Positions 25,431 to 34,636 of a stretch of 64,000 nt of DNA are shown here, piece after piece. The stretch comes from Sphingobacterium sp. ML3W (GTDB lineage Bacteria > Bacteroidota > Bacteroidia > Sphingobacteriales > Sphingobacteriaceae): assembly GCF_000747525.1 (NCBI RefSeq), contig NZ_CP009278.1:1240001-1304000 (forward strand), written 5' to 3'. The notes under the pieces are model-generated. The model ran no database searches and was not told where the DNA came from. It saw nothing but the letters and a program-made list of their open reading frames with translations. Position 1 is the first letter of the stretch. Every line of letters begins with the position of its first letter. The translations under genes were made by a program, and so were the position numbers.

Positions 25431-27626
25431 TTAGTTGTCGTTATTGTTTAATGTCGGTTCAAGCTCTGCATCTGCCTTCTCCTTTAATTGCTGGACCAAT
25501 TTAGCTATATCCGAAACAATTTTAGTGATAAATTGTAGTTGTTCGGTTAGTAAATTACTGTTTTCGTCCTCAAAATCATCTGCGGCTACTTGATTTTCTG
25601 GTATTTGAAAATCTACTGGGATGAATTTATTTTCTTCGTTAGAGCTGTTCAGTGCTCTAATTGCAGTTTCTAGCGCACTCAAAATCTTTCGAATTAACTT
25701 AACGTGGTTTTTTGTAATCGTATGGTTGGCTTTCGAAGAAGTAACTTGATTGTGAAGCGTAACAGCAAAAGAGGCAAGCACATGATTAAAAATAACAAAC
25801 CTATTTACATCTTTAGTATACTTTTGCTTATTCTTGGGTTCTGTTAGCATGCGCTGGAAAGTTGAACCCATATTGGCCGTTTCTACGTACAGTTTTTTTC
25901 GTACTAATTTGTACTCTGTGATGGTCGGGTCATTTCCTGCAATCTCTTTCAATGTCAGTGCGATATAATGGTAGCTGGCAATCAATAGCTTTTGCATCGA
26001 TTCTTTAATTTGAGTCGATTCCCAATTTGGGAAAATAACGTAGCTTGAAAGAAAAGCAATCATTCCTCCGATGAATGTGTCTAAAATACGTTCTTTCGTT
26101 ACCTCCATTGTATTTGTACTCACAAAGCTTAGCATGATGAGGACATAGGGGGTCATGAAAATAACGGCAACGATATAATTTACTCGAAAAAGACTGTATG
26201 CACTTAAGAAGAAAAGTATCAATAAAATGAAACGAATCGTTTCATCATGCACCATATACAGTATGAAAGCACCAATAAGGCCGCCGATAATGGTTCCCAT
26301 TAAGCGCTGTATATTCCTAGATTTTGTCAGCCCGAAGCCGGGTTTTAAAATCACCATGATGGTTAATAATATCCAGAATATATTTTCACTAATGTGGAAC
26401 GATTTAGCAAGGAAGTATGTAGCAGACATTACTATAGCCATCCGTAAGGCATGCCTGAAATAAGTTGAATCTAGTGTTAAGTTTTCTCTAATCTTTTTAA
26501 AATCGATGATAGAGGGTTCGATGAATTTTTTTGCGTCATCTATTTCCAATTTGCTGACTTCTGTAGATTTCAAATGAGAGTAACTGTAGATATCGTTGAT
26601 ATGTCGAATGATATCCCGAACGTTGATCAAAATTTTTCTTAATGCTATGGTATTATAGTGAAATTCTTTTTCAATACTATCAATTTTTCGATGTAACAGA
26701 TTGATTTCTTGGTCAAAATTATACATGGGAGTGGGTGTCCTATTGGCATTTAATTGGTATGCAATATGATCCAATTCATTTGTTAATTTTAAAATAATGT
26801 GCTTAAATTCATTTAAGATACCTGTATGTCCAAATTTTTCACTGACTGTATTGTAGTCATAATGTGTAGCCATACTTTGTTCAAAAAGATCAATGATATC
26901 ATTGAATACGAATGTGAGATAACGACCTGTCTTGGTCGTATCTTTAATGGATCTTTTACTTTGAAACAGTAAATTTCTAACATTTTCTTGATGATTATTG
27001 ACCTCTACTTGTTTCTCAATAAGCTTAAGATAGTTTTTATCATTATCAACATTAATATCGTAAAAATTGGCTTTTAAACGGAGGTAATCTGCTACATGAC
27101 GTATTGATTCGGACAACTCCTGTTGTGTTAACCGGTATGGCCTTACTTGTGTAATGGATAAGCTCACGATCATGTACCAAAGGCAGCCAATGCTATAGTA
27201 AAACAAATAGGTGAGTGCAGCATATAGTGTAAATGGAGTATCTACATGGATGAGCATCATTAGCGTACACATCAAACCAACGTTAGAAGCTCTCGCATTC
27301 AACACAGCAAACATTGCAAAAATGAAACATAATATGGCTATCAATATCGTCACCAGGTAGACATTTGTATTGATAGATACCGTAAGTATAAATGTGATTA
27401 TGGTGAAGATACTAGTAAAATACATTCCGATACGACGATGGGAAGGAGCCCCGGGGGTATCGGATAATCCCAGTAATAATGCACCAAAGGATACGAATGT
27501 TCCATTCATGAATTGCCCCATGGCAGCGAATATAATCACGGGCACAATGCAGCCGATAGTAATCCTGATACCATCGGCGAAATATTGGCTATAAAAAAAA
27601 CTTTTTATTTCTTGTGTTTGCTTCAT
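25431..27626 (-). CDS. FUSC/YccS-like integral membrane protein
   Basis: About 731 residues. Two membrane blocks of roughly five to six helices each (about 20-180 and 395-530) flank a large cytoplasmic helical region; a cytosolic tail with acidic residues ends the protein. The second block has the FUSC hallmark FWILLTIMVILKPGFGLTKSRNIQRLMGTIIGG. Relatives (YccS, AaeB, aluminium-activated malate transporters) export aromatic acids or similar anions. The start is set at ATG 27626; an upstream in-frame TTG is rejected. A TATATTTG box at 27642-27649 would give a leader of about 10 nt. Confidence 0.88.
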   Translation of the reverse strand: MKQTQEIKSFFYSQYFADGIRITIGCIVPVIIFAAMGQFMNGTFVSFGALLLGLSDTPGAPSHRRIGMYFTSIFTIITFILTVSINTNVYLVTILIAILCFIFAMFAVLNARASNVGLMCTLMMLIHVDTPFTLYAALTYLFYYSIGCLWYMIVSLSITQVRPYRLTQQELSESIRHVADYLRLKANFYDINVDNDKNYLKLIEKQVEVNNHQENVRNLLFQSKRSIKDTTKTGRYLTFVFNDIIDLFEQSMATHYDYNTVSEKFGHTGILNEFKHIILKLTNELDHIAYQLNANRTPTPMYNFDQEINLLHRKIDSIEKEFHYNTIALRKILINVRDIIRHINDIYSYSHLKSTEVSKLEIDDAKKFIEPSIIDFKKIRENLTLDSTYFRHALRMAIVMSATYFLAKSFHISENIFWILLTIMVILKPGFGLTKSRNIQRLMGTIIGGLIGAFILYMVHDETIRFILLILFFLSAYSLFRVNYIVAVIFMTPYVLIMLSFVSTNTMEVTKERILDTFIGGMIAFLSSYVIFPNWESTQIKESMQKLLIASYHYIALTLKEIAGNDPTITEYKLVRKKLYVETANMGSTFQRMLTEPKNKQKYTKDVNRFVIFNHVLASFAVTLHNQVTSSKANHTITKNHVKLIRKILSALETAIRALNSSNEENKFIPVDFQIPENQVAADDFEDENSNLLTEQLQFITKIVSDIAKLVQQLKEKADAELEPTLNNNDN

Positions 27627-27663
27627 AATGTTGAATACAAACAAATATACAAGATCGAATAAG

Positions 27664-27705
27664 GAAAAGCTACGCTATTTCGATAAAAAGCGTAGCTTTT
27701 AAAAA
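27664..27705 (-). terminator. Terminator of the Ohr gene
   Basis: Stem AAAAGCTACGCT / AGCGTAGCTTTT with a 12-nt loop, located just past the Ohr stop codon and flanked by an A run on the top strand. Confidence 0.65.
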
Positions 27706-27719
27706 ACGGTACGTCGGTG

Positions 27720-28130
27720 TTAGATACCGCTAACTTTTGTTTGTACATTTCCTTTTGTTGCCTTGGAATAAGGACATACGAGATGTGCTTTTTCTGCTAA
27801 TTTTTGAGCTTCTGCAATACTTAATGTAGGAACATGTAAGTCAATTTCTGCTGAAAGAAAGAAAGCATTATTTTCTTCGTTGAATGTCACTCGGACGGTA
27901 ACTGTTGCATCGGTCATATCGACATGATTTTTCTCGCTCACAGCAGCCACGGCTCCTAAAAAGCAGGAGCTCCACGCGGCAGCAAATAACTGTTCCGGAT
28001 TGGTTGCTTTACCCTCACCTCCCATTTCAGTAGGTTTTTTAACAATCAAGTCAATAATCCCATCGGAAGATTTTACTTCCCCGTTGCGTCCTCCTGTTGC
28101 AGTCACTGCTGCTGTATATAATTGTCCCAT
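27720..28130 (-). CDS. Organic hydroperoxide resistance protein (OsmC/Ohr family)
   Basis: Cys-based lipoyl-dependent peroxidase of about 136 residues. The two redox cysteines are C56 (AAWSSCFLGAV) and C119 (HLVCPYSKATKGN), the Ohr subgroup pattern rather than OsmC. Start placed at the ATG giving MGQLYTAAVTATGGRNG, the usual Ohr N-terminus; an upstream extension to 28160 is unlikely. No adjacent ohrR. Confidence 0.92.
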   Translation of the reverse strand: MGQLYTAAVTATGGRNGEVKSSDGIIDLIVKKPTEMGGEGKATNPEQLFAAAWSSCFLGAVAAVSEKNHVDMTDATVTVRVTFNEENNAFFLSAEIDLHVPTLSIAEAQKLAEKAHLVCPYSKATKGNVQTKVSGI

Positions 28131-28265
28131 TACGTATATTATGATTGATGTAACTATCATAACAAATGAGAATTGAATTTGTTCTTAATAATATTGTAAT
28201 GTTAAGATGTTATTGTTAGCTATTTTTCATTTATACCTTTATTAAGATATAAATTTTATATATTT

Positions 28266-28291
28266 GAATGTTTGAAAATATTTAAACATTC
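28266..28291 (+). promoter_or_regulatory. Inverted repeat upstream of ppc
   Basis: Arms GAATGTTT and AAACATTC separated by 10 AT-rich nt, 31 nt before the ppc start. Size and spacing suit a regulator operator; no regulator can be named. Confidence 0.3.
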
Positions 28292-28321
28292 TCCAATAAC
28301 TACAATTGTTTTTTCTATAAT

Positions 28322-30898
28322 ATGAAATTAAGTACAAAAGAAGCCGTTTTTCAAAACGAAGTTTTGACGCGATTTGAACTTTTCAAAAGTTTATTTTTAA
28401 CACTACCGTTTCAGCAAGTAAAGGATACAGGTACCTTATTGCCATTTTTTGCAAAGCATTGTGAAAATGGTGTAGAGAAGCATCAGACACCTGAGGAAAT
28501 TATCAATAGCTTTTTTGAACAACACGATATTTATTCGGATGAGGAGACTCAGATCGATTTATTGTTTCGTTTTGTGCAATATATAGAAAGGCAAGTTGTT
28601 TTGTTTGATGCGATTGAAGATTCGTCTTTTAAAGCAATAGGTAAGACTGATAATTCAGCGCAGCTTGGTTCTTTGATTAAATCAGCTGAAGCTAATCCGG
28701 AACTTAAAAGAAAAATCGTTGCGAAATTAAAGGATTTTTCTGTTCGTTTAGTATTGACCGCTCATCCAACTCAATTTTACCCGGGCTCCGTTTTATCGAT
28801 CATCAATGATTTAATTAGTGCAATTAAAGAGAATGATATTCACAATATCCATTTATTATTGCAACAATTAGGGAAAACTCCTTTTATCAATAATAATAAA
28901 CCAACTCCAGTAGATGAAGCTATTAGCTTAGCTTGGTTTCTGGAAAATGTATTTTATAAGGTTGCTTCAGAAATTCAGACCTATATCGATGATGAGTTAG
29001 GAATCGAGACTGCTGAAGTAAAACAGTTAATTGAGCTTGGTTTTTGGCCTGGAGGGGATCGCGATGGTAATCCAAATGTTAGTGCCGAAAGTACAAAAAA
29101 AGTTGCTACGTTGTTAAGAACAATTTTGTTCCGTTGTTATTATAGGGATTTCAGAGTTGTTAAGCGTCGTATTACTTTTAGAGGGGTTGAAAAATATATG
29201 GACAATCTACAGGAACTGTTTTATGAAAATAGTTTCAATCCTGTTGAAGCTCCTATCGATGAGACCGACAATATTATTGAAAACCTAAAAGCTATACAAA
29301 GGGTACTTCATGAAGATCACAATAATCTTTTTGTAGAGATTGTAGATGATTTATTGCGTAAAGTGATGACTTTCGGTTGTTTCTTTACAACGTTGGATAT
29401 TCGCCAAGATAGTAGTATTCTGACACAGACCTTTGATTATATCACTAAGAAATATCCAGAAGAGACAGGTGTTGCATCAGGATTTGGATTGTTGTCTGAA
29501 GAAGATAAACAAAAAAATATCAATTTTAAGGAATTGAATCTGATTTTTGATGATGAGGCTACGGCATTGGAAAAAGATACCCTAGAAGTAATACGTTTAT
29601 TAAAGAATATTCAAAAATCGGGTTCTGAGCGTGCCGCTCAACGATTTATTATTAGTAATTGTCAACAAGCAAGTGATATTTTAGGATTACGACAGTTGTT
29701 CCTATGGTCGGGCTGGACTAAAGATACCTTGACGATTGATTTTGTACCCTTATTTGAAACCGTTGATGACTTAACTCGCGCGGCCGATGTGATGAAATCA
29801 TTGTATACCAATAAGGAATATGCAAAGCATCTTAAACTGAGAGGGAATAAGCAAACGATTATGCTTGGTTACTCTGATAGTACAAAAGATGGTGGTTATT
29901 TGATGGCCAATTGGTCTATTTATAGTGCTAAAATAGAATTGACAGCAATTGCGAGAGAATATGGTGTGGATCTCGTTTTCTTTGATGGTCGTGGAGGGCC
30001 GCCTGCAAGGGGAGGAGGTAAGACACAAAGATTCTATGCATCCATGGGACAGGAAATTGCAAATGATCATATACAATTGACCATTCAGGGACAGACCATC
30101 AGTAGTCAATACGGCTCATTAGATACGGCTAGGTTCAATATTGAGCAATTGCTACATGCTGGTATCATTTCTGATCTGAAACAAAAATCTGGTGATACAT
30201 TGACTCCGCATCAAAAGGGCATAGTGGATCGTTTAGCAGATTTGAGTTACAATAAGTTTATGGATTTACGTCAAAATCCATTGTTCTTAAGTTATTTGGA
30301 GACCTTATCACCTTTGAAAGTACTTTCTTCGATCAATATCAGTAGTCGTCCTGTTAAAAGGAATTCAGATAAAGAATTGAAGCTTAAGGATTTGCGGGCC
30401 ATTAGTTTTGTAACTGCTTGGAGTCAATTGAAACAAAATATTCCAGGTTTTTATGGAGTGGGTACGGCGCTTAAATGGGCAGAGCAAAACAACCTTTGGA
30501 AGGATGTACAGCAATTGTATCTGTCTTCAGGTTTTTTCCAGACGTTAATCGATAATTGTATGATGTCGATGACTAAATCGAACTTTGACATTACATCTTA
30601 TATGCAGTTTGATGAAAAGTACGGCGAATTTTGGAAAATGCTACATGAGGAGTTTTTGGTTACCAAAGCATACTTGTTGAAGCTTAGCAATACATCAAAA
30701 TTAATGGAGAATTACCCTATAGATCGTGAATCTATATTGGCGCGTGAAAATATCGTATTGCCTCTATTGATAATACAACATTATGCTATCAAATTAATTA
30801 ATGAAGGCAAATTAGATGAAAAGAAAAGAGAAATCTATGCTAAATTAATTGCTAGAACCATCTATGGAGTAGTCAATGCTGGTAGAAATGTGGCATAA
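28322..30898 (+). CDS. ppc: Phosphoenolpyruvate carboxylase
   Basis: Carboxylates phosphoenolpyruvate to oxaloacetate, feeding the TCA cycle. 858 residues. Catalytic His lies in VLTAHPTQ (about residue 148). Further motifs: FWPGGDRDGNPNV, LDIRQDSS, MLGYSDSTKDGGYLMANW and the glycine-rich loop FDGRGGPPARGGGKT. The last differs from the F-H-G-R-G-G-x-x-G-R-G-G form of proteobacterial enzymes, in that Asp replaces His and PPA replaces xxG. C-terminal NAGR..A anchor is near the end (VVNAGRNVA). Confidence 0.96.
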   Translation: MKLSTKEAVFQNEVLTRFELFKSLFLTLPFQQVKDTGTLLPFFAKHCENGVEKHQTPEEIINSFFEQHDIYSDEETQIDLLFRFVQYIERQVVLFDAIEDSSFKAIGKTDNSAQLGSLIKSAEANPELKRKIVAKLKDFSVRLVLTAHPTQFYPGSVLSIINDLISAIKENDIHNIHLLLQQLGKTPFINNNKPTPVDEAISLAWFLENVFYKVASEIQTYIDDELGIETAEVKQLIELGFWPGGDRDGNPNVSAESTKKVATLLRTILFRCYYRDFRVVKRRITFRGVEKYMDNLQELFYENSFNPVEAPIDETDNIIENLKAIQRVLHEDHNNLFVEIVDDLLRKVMTFGCFFTTLDIRQDSSILTQTFDYITKKYPEETGVASGFGLLSEEDKQKNINFKELNLIFDDEATALEKDTLEVIRLLKNIQKSGSERAAQRFIISNCQQASDILGLRQLFLWSGWTKDTLTIDFVPLFETVDDLTRAADVMKSLYTNKEYAKHLKLRGNKQTIMLGYSDSTKDGGYLMANWSIYSAKIELTAIAREYGVDLVFFDGRGGPPARGGGKTQRFYASMGQEIANDHIQLTIQGQTISSQYGSLDTARFNIEQLLHAGIISDLKQKSGDTLTPHQKGIVDRLADLSYNKFMDLRQNPLFLSYLETLSPLKVLSSINISSRPVKRNSDKELKLKDLRAISFVTAWSQLKQNIPGFYGVGTALKWAEQNNLWKDVQQLYLSSGFFQTLIDNCMMSMTKSNFDITSYMQFDEKYGEFWKMLHEEFLVTKAYLLKLSNTSKLMENYPIDRESILARENIVLPLLIIQHYAIKLINEGKLDEKKREIYAKLIARTIYGVVNAGRNVA

Positions 30899-30924
30899 AG
30901 TTTCAACTCTTTTTTAATAAGAGT

Positions 30925-30953
30925 TTTGAAGCCCGTTTATTTTATTATTTTTG
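30925..30953 (+). promoter_or_regulatory. Bacteroidota-type promoter for the lipoprotein gene
   Basis: TTTG (30925-30928), 17-nt spacer, TATTTTTG (30946-30953). Predicted start near 30960 leaves a short leader before the ATG at 30973. Confidence 0.6.
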
Positions 30954-30972
30954 TGCTGTTAATATAATCGAT

Positions 30973-31524
30973 ATGAAATTTAATAAGTTATTTGTTGCGG
31001 TAGCAGTTTGTGGAAGTTCTTTATTAGCTTCTTGTAACTACCAAACAGGTTTGGATAAACAATATAAAAACTCACGAGCTTCTTTAGCTGATGGCGACGG
31101 ATATGCTATGTTTAAATATGTTGGTGAGGAAGGAAATTATTTAGTGAATTTAGCAAAGTTCGCTGAGTCAAAATCGACATCAGCTGAGACGAAAGCTTTG
31201 TCATCTAAGATTCAAGAAGCGTATAGTACGATACTTCCACACTTGGACTCCTTGGCATTATCACTGCATGTGAATGATGCTATGAGAGGTGTTCCTGCTT
31301 TTGAAGTACCTGCTGCATTAGCTGCTGATAGTACGTCTGCATTCAATGATAAGGCGTATGCTGCTACAGTTTTAAAAATCCAAACTGAAGTAAATACGAA
31401 ATTGACTAGAGAGTCAAAAAATACAAATGCGGATATTAACCACTTTTCAGAGGAAAGTTTAACAAAACTACAAGAGGTTTACAAACTTGCAGGTGGTAAA
31501 GTAGACGAGCACGCACATCACTAA
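30973..31524 (+). CDS. Predicted lipoprotein of unknown function
   Basis: 183 residues. Signal peptide with lipobox LLASC (Cys about 21) predicts a lipid-anchored periplasmic or outer-membrane protein. The remainder is helical; the arrangement ESKSTSAETKALSSKIQEAYSTILPHLDSLA vaguely resembles DUF4142-type helical bundles, but I am not confident. The C-terminus ends HAHH. It has its own promoter and is followed after 15 nt by a Gfo/Idh/MocA gene, probably cotranscribed. Confidence 0.75.
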   Translation: MKFNKLFVAVAVCGSSLLASCNYQTGLDKQYKNSRASLADGDGYAMFKYVGEEGNYLVNLAKFAESKSTSAETKALSSKIQEAYSTILPHLDSLALSLHVNDAMRGVPAFEVPAALAADSTSAFNDKAYAATVLKIQTEVNTKLTRESKNTNADINHFSEESLTKLQEVYKLAGGKVDEHAHH

Positions 31525-31539
31525 ATAAAAAATACTTTA

Positions 31540-32565
31540 ATGACTGTAAATAAAATAGTTACAGGTGTTTTGTCGTATGGAATGTCCGGAAGGGTATTCC
31601 ATACGCCATTTATAGCCAATAATGATCGGTTTGATTTACGAGCTGTGGTTGAACGATCTACTAAAAAAGCCCAATTGGACTATCCTTCGATTATCAGTTA
31701 TGATAGTGTCGAACAATTACTGGCAGACGAAGCAATAGAGCTAGTGATCATCAATACACCTAATGATACACATGTTTCCTTTGCTAAGCAGGCTTTGTTA
31801 GCTGGAAAGCATGTGCTGATTGAAAAACCTTTTGCTCCTACTGTTTCTGAGGCGAAAGAGCTGTTCGATTTAGGAAGAAAGGTGGGTAAGTTTGTATTGC
31901 CCTATCACAATAGAAGATTTGATTCGGATTTCAATGCCTTAGCCTCTGTTCTACACTCTGGAAAGGTAGGAGAGCCTGTTGAGGTCCACTTGCGATTTGA
32001 TCGCTTTAGAGCTGAGATTGGGCAGAAGGTTTTTAAAGAGACTAAGCGCCCTGGAGCTGGTATTTTATTTGATTTGGGCTCTCATCTATTGGATCAGGTA
32101 ATATCTTTATTTGGTAAACCAATATCTGCCATAAAACGGACATCCATCCATCGCAAAGATTCTGAAGTGGATGATTTTGCAACGCTATTATTGACTTTTG
32201 ATAAAGGACTTACGGTGTTCATTACTGTTAGTATGTTGGTTTTAGAATCTCAATATAGTTTTTTATTACATGGTACTGAAGGCACTTTTGTAAAAGGCCG
32301 TACGGATGTTCAAGAAAATCAACTGCTTGCCGGCATTAATCCGATTGAGGATCATTATGGGGAAGAAAATCAGCATGAAGAGGGTTTATTAACTTATTTG
32401 GACCAAGGCAATATGGTATCAGAAAGCGTAAAATCGATTAAAGGTGATTATATGCTGTTGTTTGATGCAGTATATGAGCAGATTAGGAATAATAAGGCTT
32501 ATTTTGTAACTGAAGAACAGATTTATTGGCAATTGGAAATATTGCAACAACCGTCTTTGTGTTAA
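31540..32565 (+). CDS. Gfo/Idh/MocA-family oxidoreductase (YdgJ/IolW-like)
   Basis: NAD(P)-dependent dehydrogenase of 341 residues. N-terminal Rossmann segment GVLSYGMSGRVFHTPF, then INTPNDTHVSFAKQALLAGKHVLIEKPFA with the conserved EKP, then the C-terminal alpha/beta domain with GILFDLGSHLLDQVISLFGKP. The S-G-x-V-F-H-x-P form is that of YdgJ/IolW-type scyllo-inositol dehydrogenases; substrate is not certain. A paralog with the same pattern is at 50542. Confidence 0.88.
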   Translation: MTVNKIVTGVLSYGMSGRVFHTPFIANNDRFDLRAVVERSTKKAQLDYPSIISYDSVEQLLADEAIELVIINTPNDTHVSFAKQALLAGKHVLIEKPFAPTVSEAKELFDLGRKVGKFVLPYHNRRFDSDFNALASVLHSGKVGEPVEVHLRFDRFRAEIGQKVFKETKRPGAGILFDLGSHLLDQVISLFGKPISAIKRTSIHRKDSEVDDFATLLLTFDKGLTVFITVSMLVLESQYSFLLHGTEGTFVKGRTDVQENQLLAGINPIEDHYGEENQHEEGLLTYLDQGNMVSESVKSIKGDYMLLFDAVYEQIRNNKAYFVTEEQIYWQLEILQQPSLC

Positions 32566-32593
32566 ATTATTATCGTGTTCATAATAATTTAAC
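32561..32593 (+). terminator. Inverted repeat at the end of the oxidoreductase gene
   Basis: 13-bp perfect arms 32561-32573 and 32581-32593 include the stop codon. There is no T run after it, so termination is likely weak or Rho-assisted. Confidence 0.45.
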
Positions 32594-32724
32594 ATTAACA
32601 TCATCTCGACTTCATTTATTATTTATAATTTCGAAACAATTAAGGAAGTCTTTTTGTGAGCGCTAATGGACGTGTTCGCAAAAGATAAACCAAAATCATT
32701 TTTATTTACTTTAAATGCTTTAAT

Positions 32725-33603
32725 GTGAGATATGCTGCCATCGATATCGGCTCAAATGCGGTTAGACTTTTAATTGCTGATATTATTCAAGAAAAAGAAG
32801 GTTTTTCTTTTAAAAAGAATACACTATTAAGAGTTCCACTACGTCTTGGGGACGATGCTTTTATTCATCAAAAATTATCGCCTAAGAAAGCGGATAATCT
32901 AGTAAAGACAATGCGTGCATTCCGTGAATTGATGGATGTGTACAATGTCGAAGATTACATGGCATGTGCGACATCTGCAATGCGCGATGTGACCAATGGA
33001 CCAGAAGTTGTTAAAAAAGTAAGTGAAATTGGCATTGATATCGCTATTATCGATGGAACTAAAGAAGCTGAGATTATTTACAATAGCCATTTGGAAGCAA
33101 AGATGGATATGGATAAGGTTTATTTGTATATCGATGTTGGTGGAGGAAGTACAGAGTTGTCTTTGTTTGCAAATGCTAAATTGGTGAATTCAAAATCCTT
33201 TAACCTAGGTACAATTCGTATTTTAGACAATAAGGATGAACAAGAGACTTGGGATGATTTAAAGGAATGGGTATCCCATAATACGAAAATGTATAAGCAG
33301 GTATATGGCATTGGTACTGGTGGAAATATTAACAAGCTCTCACGTTTAGCAAATGAAAAGGCTGATAAGCCAATTTCTTATGCTAAGCTAAAGGCTCTTT
33401 ATCACTATTTGACATCGTATTCATTAAAAGAACGAATCACTTTATTGGGGCTGAATGAGGATCGTGCTGATGTCATTATTCCTGCAACGGAGATTTTTAT
33501 GACCATTATGAAATATGGGCATCTGAAGCAAATTATGGTACCTCGTGTCGGTTTAGTTGATGGTGTGATCCATACATTGATCAAAAAGAACCTGCTAAAA
33601 TAG
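32725..33603 (+). CDS. Ppx/GppA-family phosphatase, short form
   Basis: ASKHA-fold exopolyphosphatase / (p)ppGpp-type phosphatase, 292 residues, lacking the C-terminal HD-like domain of E. coli Ppx. Motifs: AAIDIGSNAVRLLIADI, ATSAMRDVTNG, IDGTKEAEIIY, YIDVGGGSTELSLF and GTGGNINKLS. The start is GTG: the only nearby ATG (32723) runs straight into TGA in another frame, and the Rossmann-like strand begins at the second codon. Cytoplasmic. Confidence 0.9.
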   Translation: MRYAAIDIGSNAVRLLIADIIQEKEGFSFKKNTLLRVPLRLGDDAFIHQKLSPKKADNLVKTMRAFRELMDVYNVEDYMACATSAMRDVTNGPEVVKKVSEIGIDIAIIDGTKEAEIIYNSHLEAKMDMDKVYLYIDVGGGSTELSLFANAKLVNSKSFNLGTIRILDNKDEQETWDDLKEWVSHNTKMYKQVYGIGTGGNINKLSRLANEKADKPISYAKLKALYHYLTSYSLKERITLLGLNEDRADVIIPATEIFMTIMKYGHLKQIMVPRVGLVDGVIHTLIKKNLLK

Positions 33604-33640
33604 TACCGATAAATAAAAATGAATATCTAAGCAGAAAAAG

Positions 33641-33671
33641 CTTGTAGAATTTAAAAAAACGTTTAAATTTG
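33641..33671 (+). promoter_or_regulatory. Bacteroidota-type promoter for tRNA-Leu
   Basis: CTTG (33641-33644), 19-nt spacer, TAAATTTG (33664-33671). The predicted start is about 14 nt before the tRNA. Confidence 0.7.
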
Positions 33672-33691
33672 CGATACCATTTTAAAAATAG

Positions 33692-33775
33692 GCCCAGGTG
33701 GCGAAATTGGTAGACGCACCACCTTGAGGGGGTGGCGCCTGTATGGGTGTGGCAGTTCGAATCTGCTCCTGGGTA
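33692..33775 (+). tRNA. tRNA-Leu (GAG)
   Basis: 84-nt type II tRNA. Acceptor GCCCAGG / CCTGGGT (terminal G-U), discriminator A, anticodon loop TTGAGGG giving GAG, long variable arm and T-loop TTCGAAT. CCA is not encoded. Own promoter upstream and terminator downstream. Confidence 0.96.
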
Positions 33776-33789
33776 CATCACGTTGATGA

Positions 33790-33826
33790 TAAAAAAGGTC
33801 TGGATATTTCCAGACCTTTTTTATAT
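33790..33826. terminator. Bidirectional terminator between tRNA-Leu and the Fe-S gene
   Basis: Stem AAAAAAGGTCTGGA / TCCAGACCTTTTTT around a short loop; the 3' side overlaps the end of the convergent Fe-S protein gene. Confidence 0.85.
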
Positions 33827-34618
33827 TTGATTGGCTCTTACCGTTATTTCTGCGATATCCAGTACTTCGATTTCTTTTTCCTTGTCTTTAATTTTAACAC
33901 CATCTTTTAACATGGTCATGCAAAATGGGCAAGCGGAAGCAACTACAGTAGCTTGACTATCGATTACCTCTTCTATGCGTTCTATATTAATATCTTTTGT
34001 ACCCTTCTCTGGCTCCTTGAACATTTGTCCACCACCAGCGCCACAACAAAGGCCATTGCTCTTACATCTCTTTAATTCGATTAATTGGGCATCTAAGCTT
34101 TCCAGTACTTTCCTTGGAGCTTCATAGACTTCGTTTGCACGACCTAAATAGCAAGGGTCGTGATAGGTGATTTTTTTACCCTGAAAATCATGTCCATCTG
34201 CAGGTTTTAATTTTCCCTCATCAATGAGAGTTTGAATCAGTTGGGTATGATGTATAAGTTCGTAATTGCCTCCAAGTGCCGGATACTCGTTTTTAAGAGT
34301 ATTGAAACAATGCGGACATGCTGTTACTATTTTTTTTACTTCATAGCCATCCAATACTTGAATGTTCATCATGGCTTGCATTTGGAATAAAAATTCATTA
34401 CCAGCACGTTTTGCAGGATCACCCGTGCAACTTTCCTCTGTACCTAAAATGGCATATTTCAATCCGACATGTTGTAGGATACGACAAATATCCCTTGTTA
34501 TTTTTTGAGCGCGTTCATCAAAACTTCCGGCGCAACCTACCCAAAATAGAATATCTGCGGTTTCACCTTTGGCCGTCAATTCTGCCATGGTCGGTACGTG
34601 TAATTCTTTTTCCATCAT
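33821..34618 (-). CDS. Cysteine-rich (CCG-domain) Fe-S oxidoreductase subunit
   Basis: 265 residues with two cysteine-rich CCG modules of the heterodisulfide-reductase subunit B / GlpC / LutA type: TACPHCFNTLKNEYP with a downstream HHTQL, and LKRCKSNGLCCGAGGGQMF with VVASACPFCMTMLKDG. Such subunits take electrons from an Fe-S partner. It follows by 18 nt the membrane Fe-S gene, so the two form one electron-transfer unit. The quinone- or disulfide-type substrate is unknown. A second ATG one codon in is possible. Confidence 0.86.
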   Translation of the reverse strand: MMEKELHVPTMAELTAKGETADILFWVGCAGSFDERAQKITRDICRILQHVGLKYAILGTEESCTGDPAKRAGNEFLFQMQAMMNIQVLDGYEVKKIVTACPHCFNTLKNEYPALGGNYELIHHTQLIQTLIDEGKLKPADGHDFQGKKITYHDPCYLGRANEVYEAPRKVLESLDAQLIELKRCKSNGLCCGAGGGQMFKEPEKGTKDINIERIEEVIDSQATVVASACPFCMTMLKDGVKIKDKEKEIEVLDIAEITVRANQI

Positions 34619-34636
34619 TATAGTTCTGTAAAAGGG

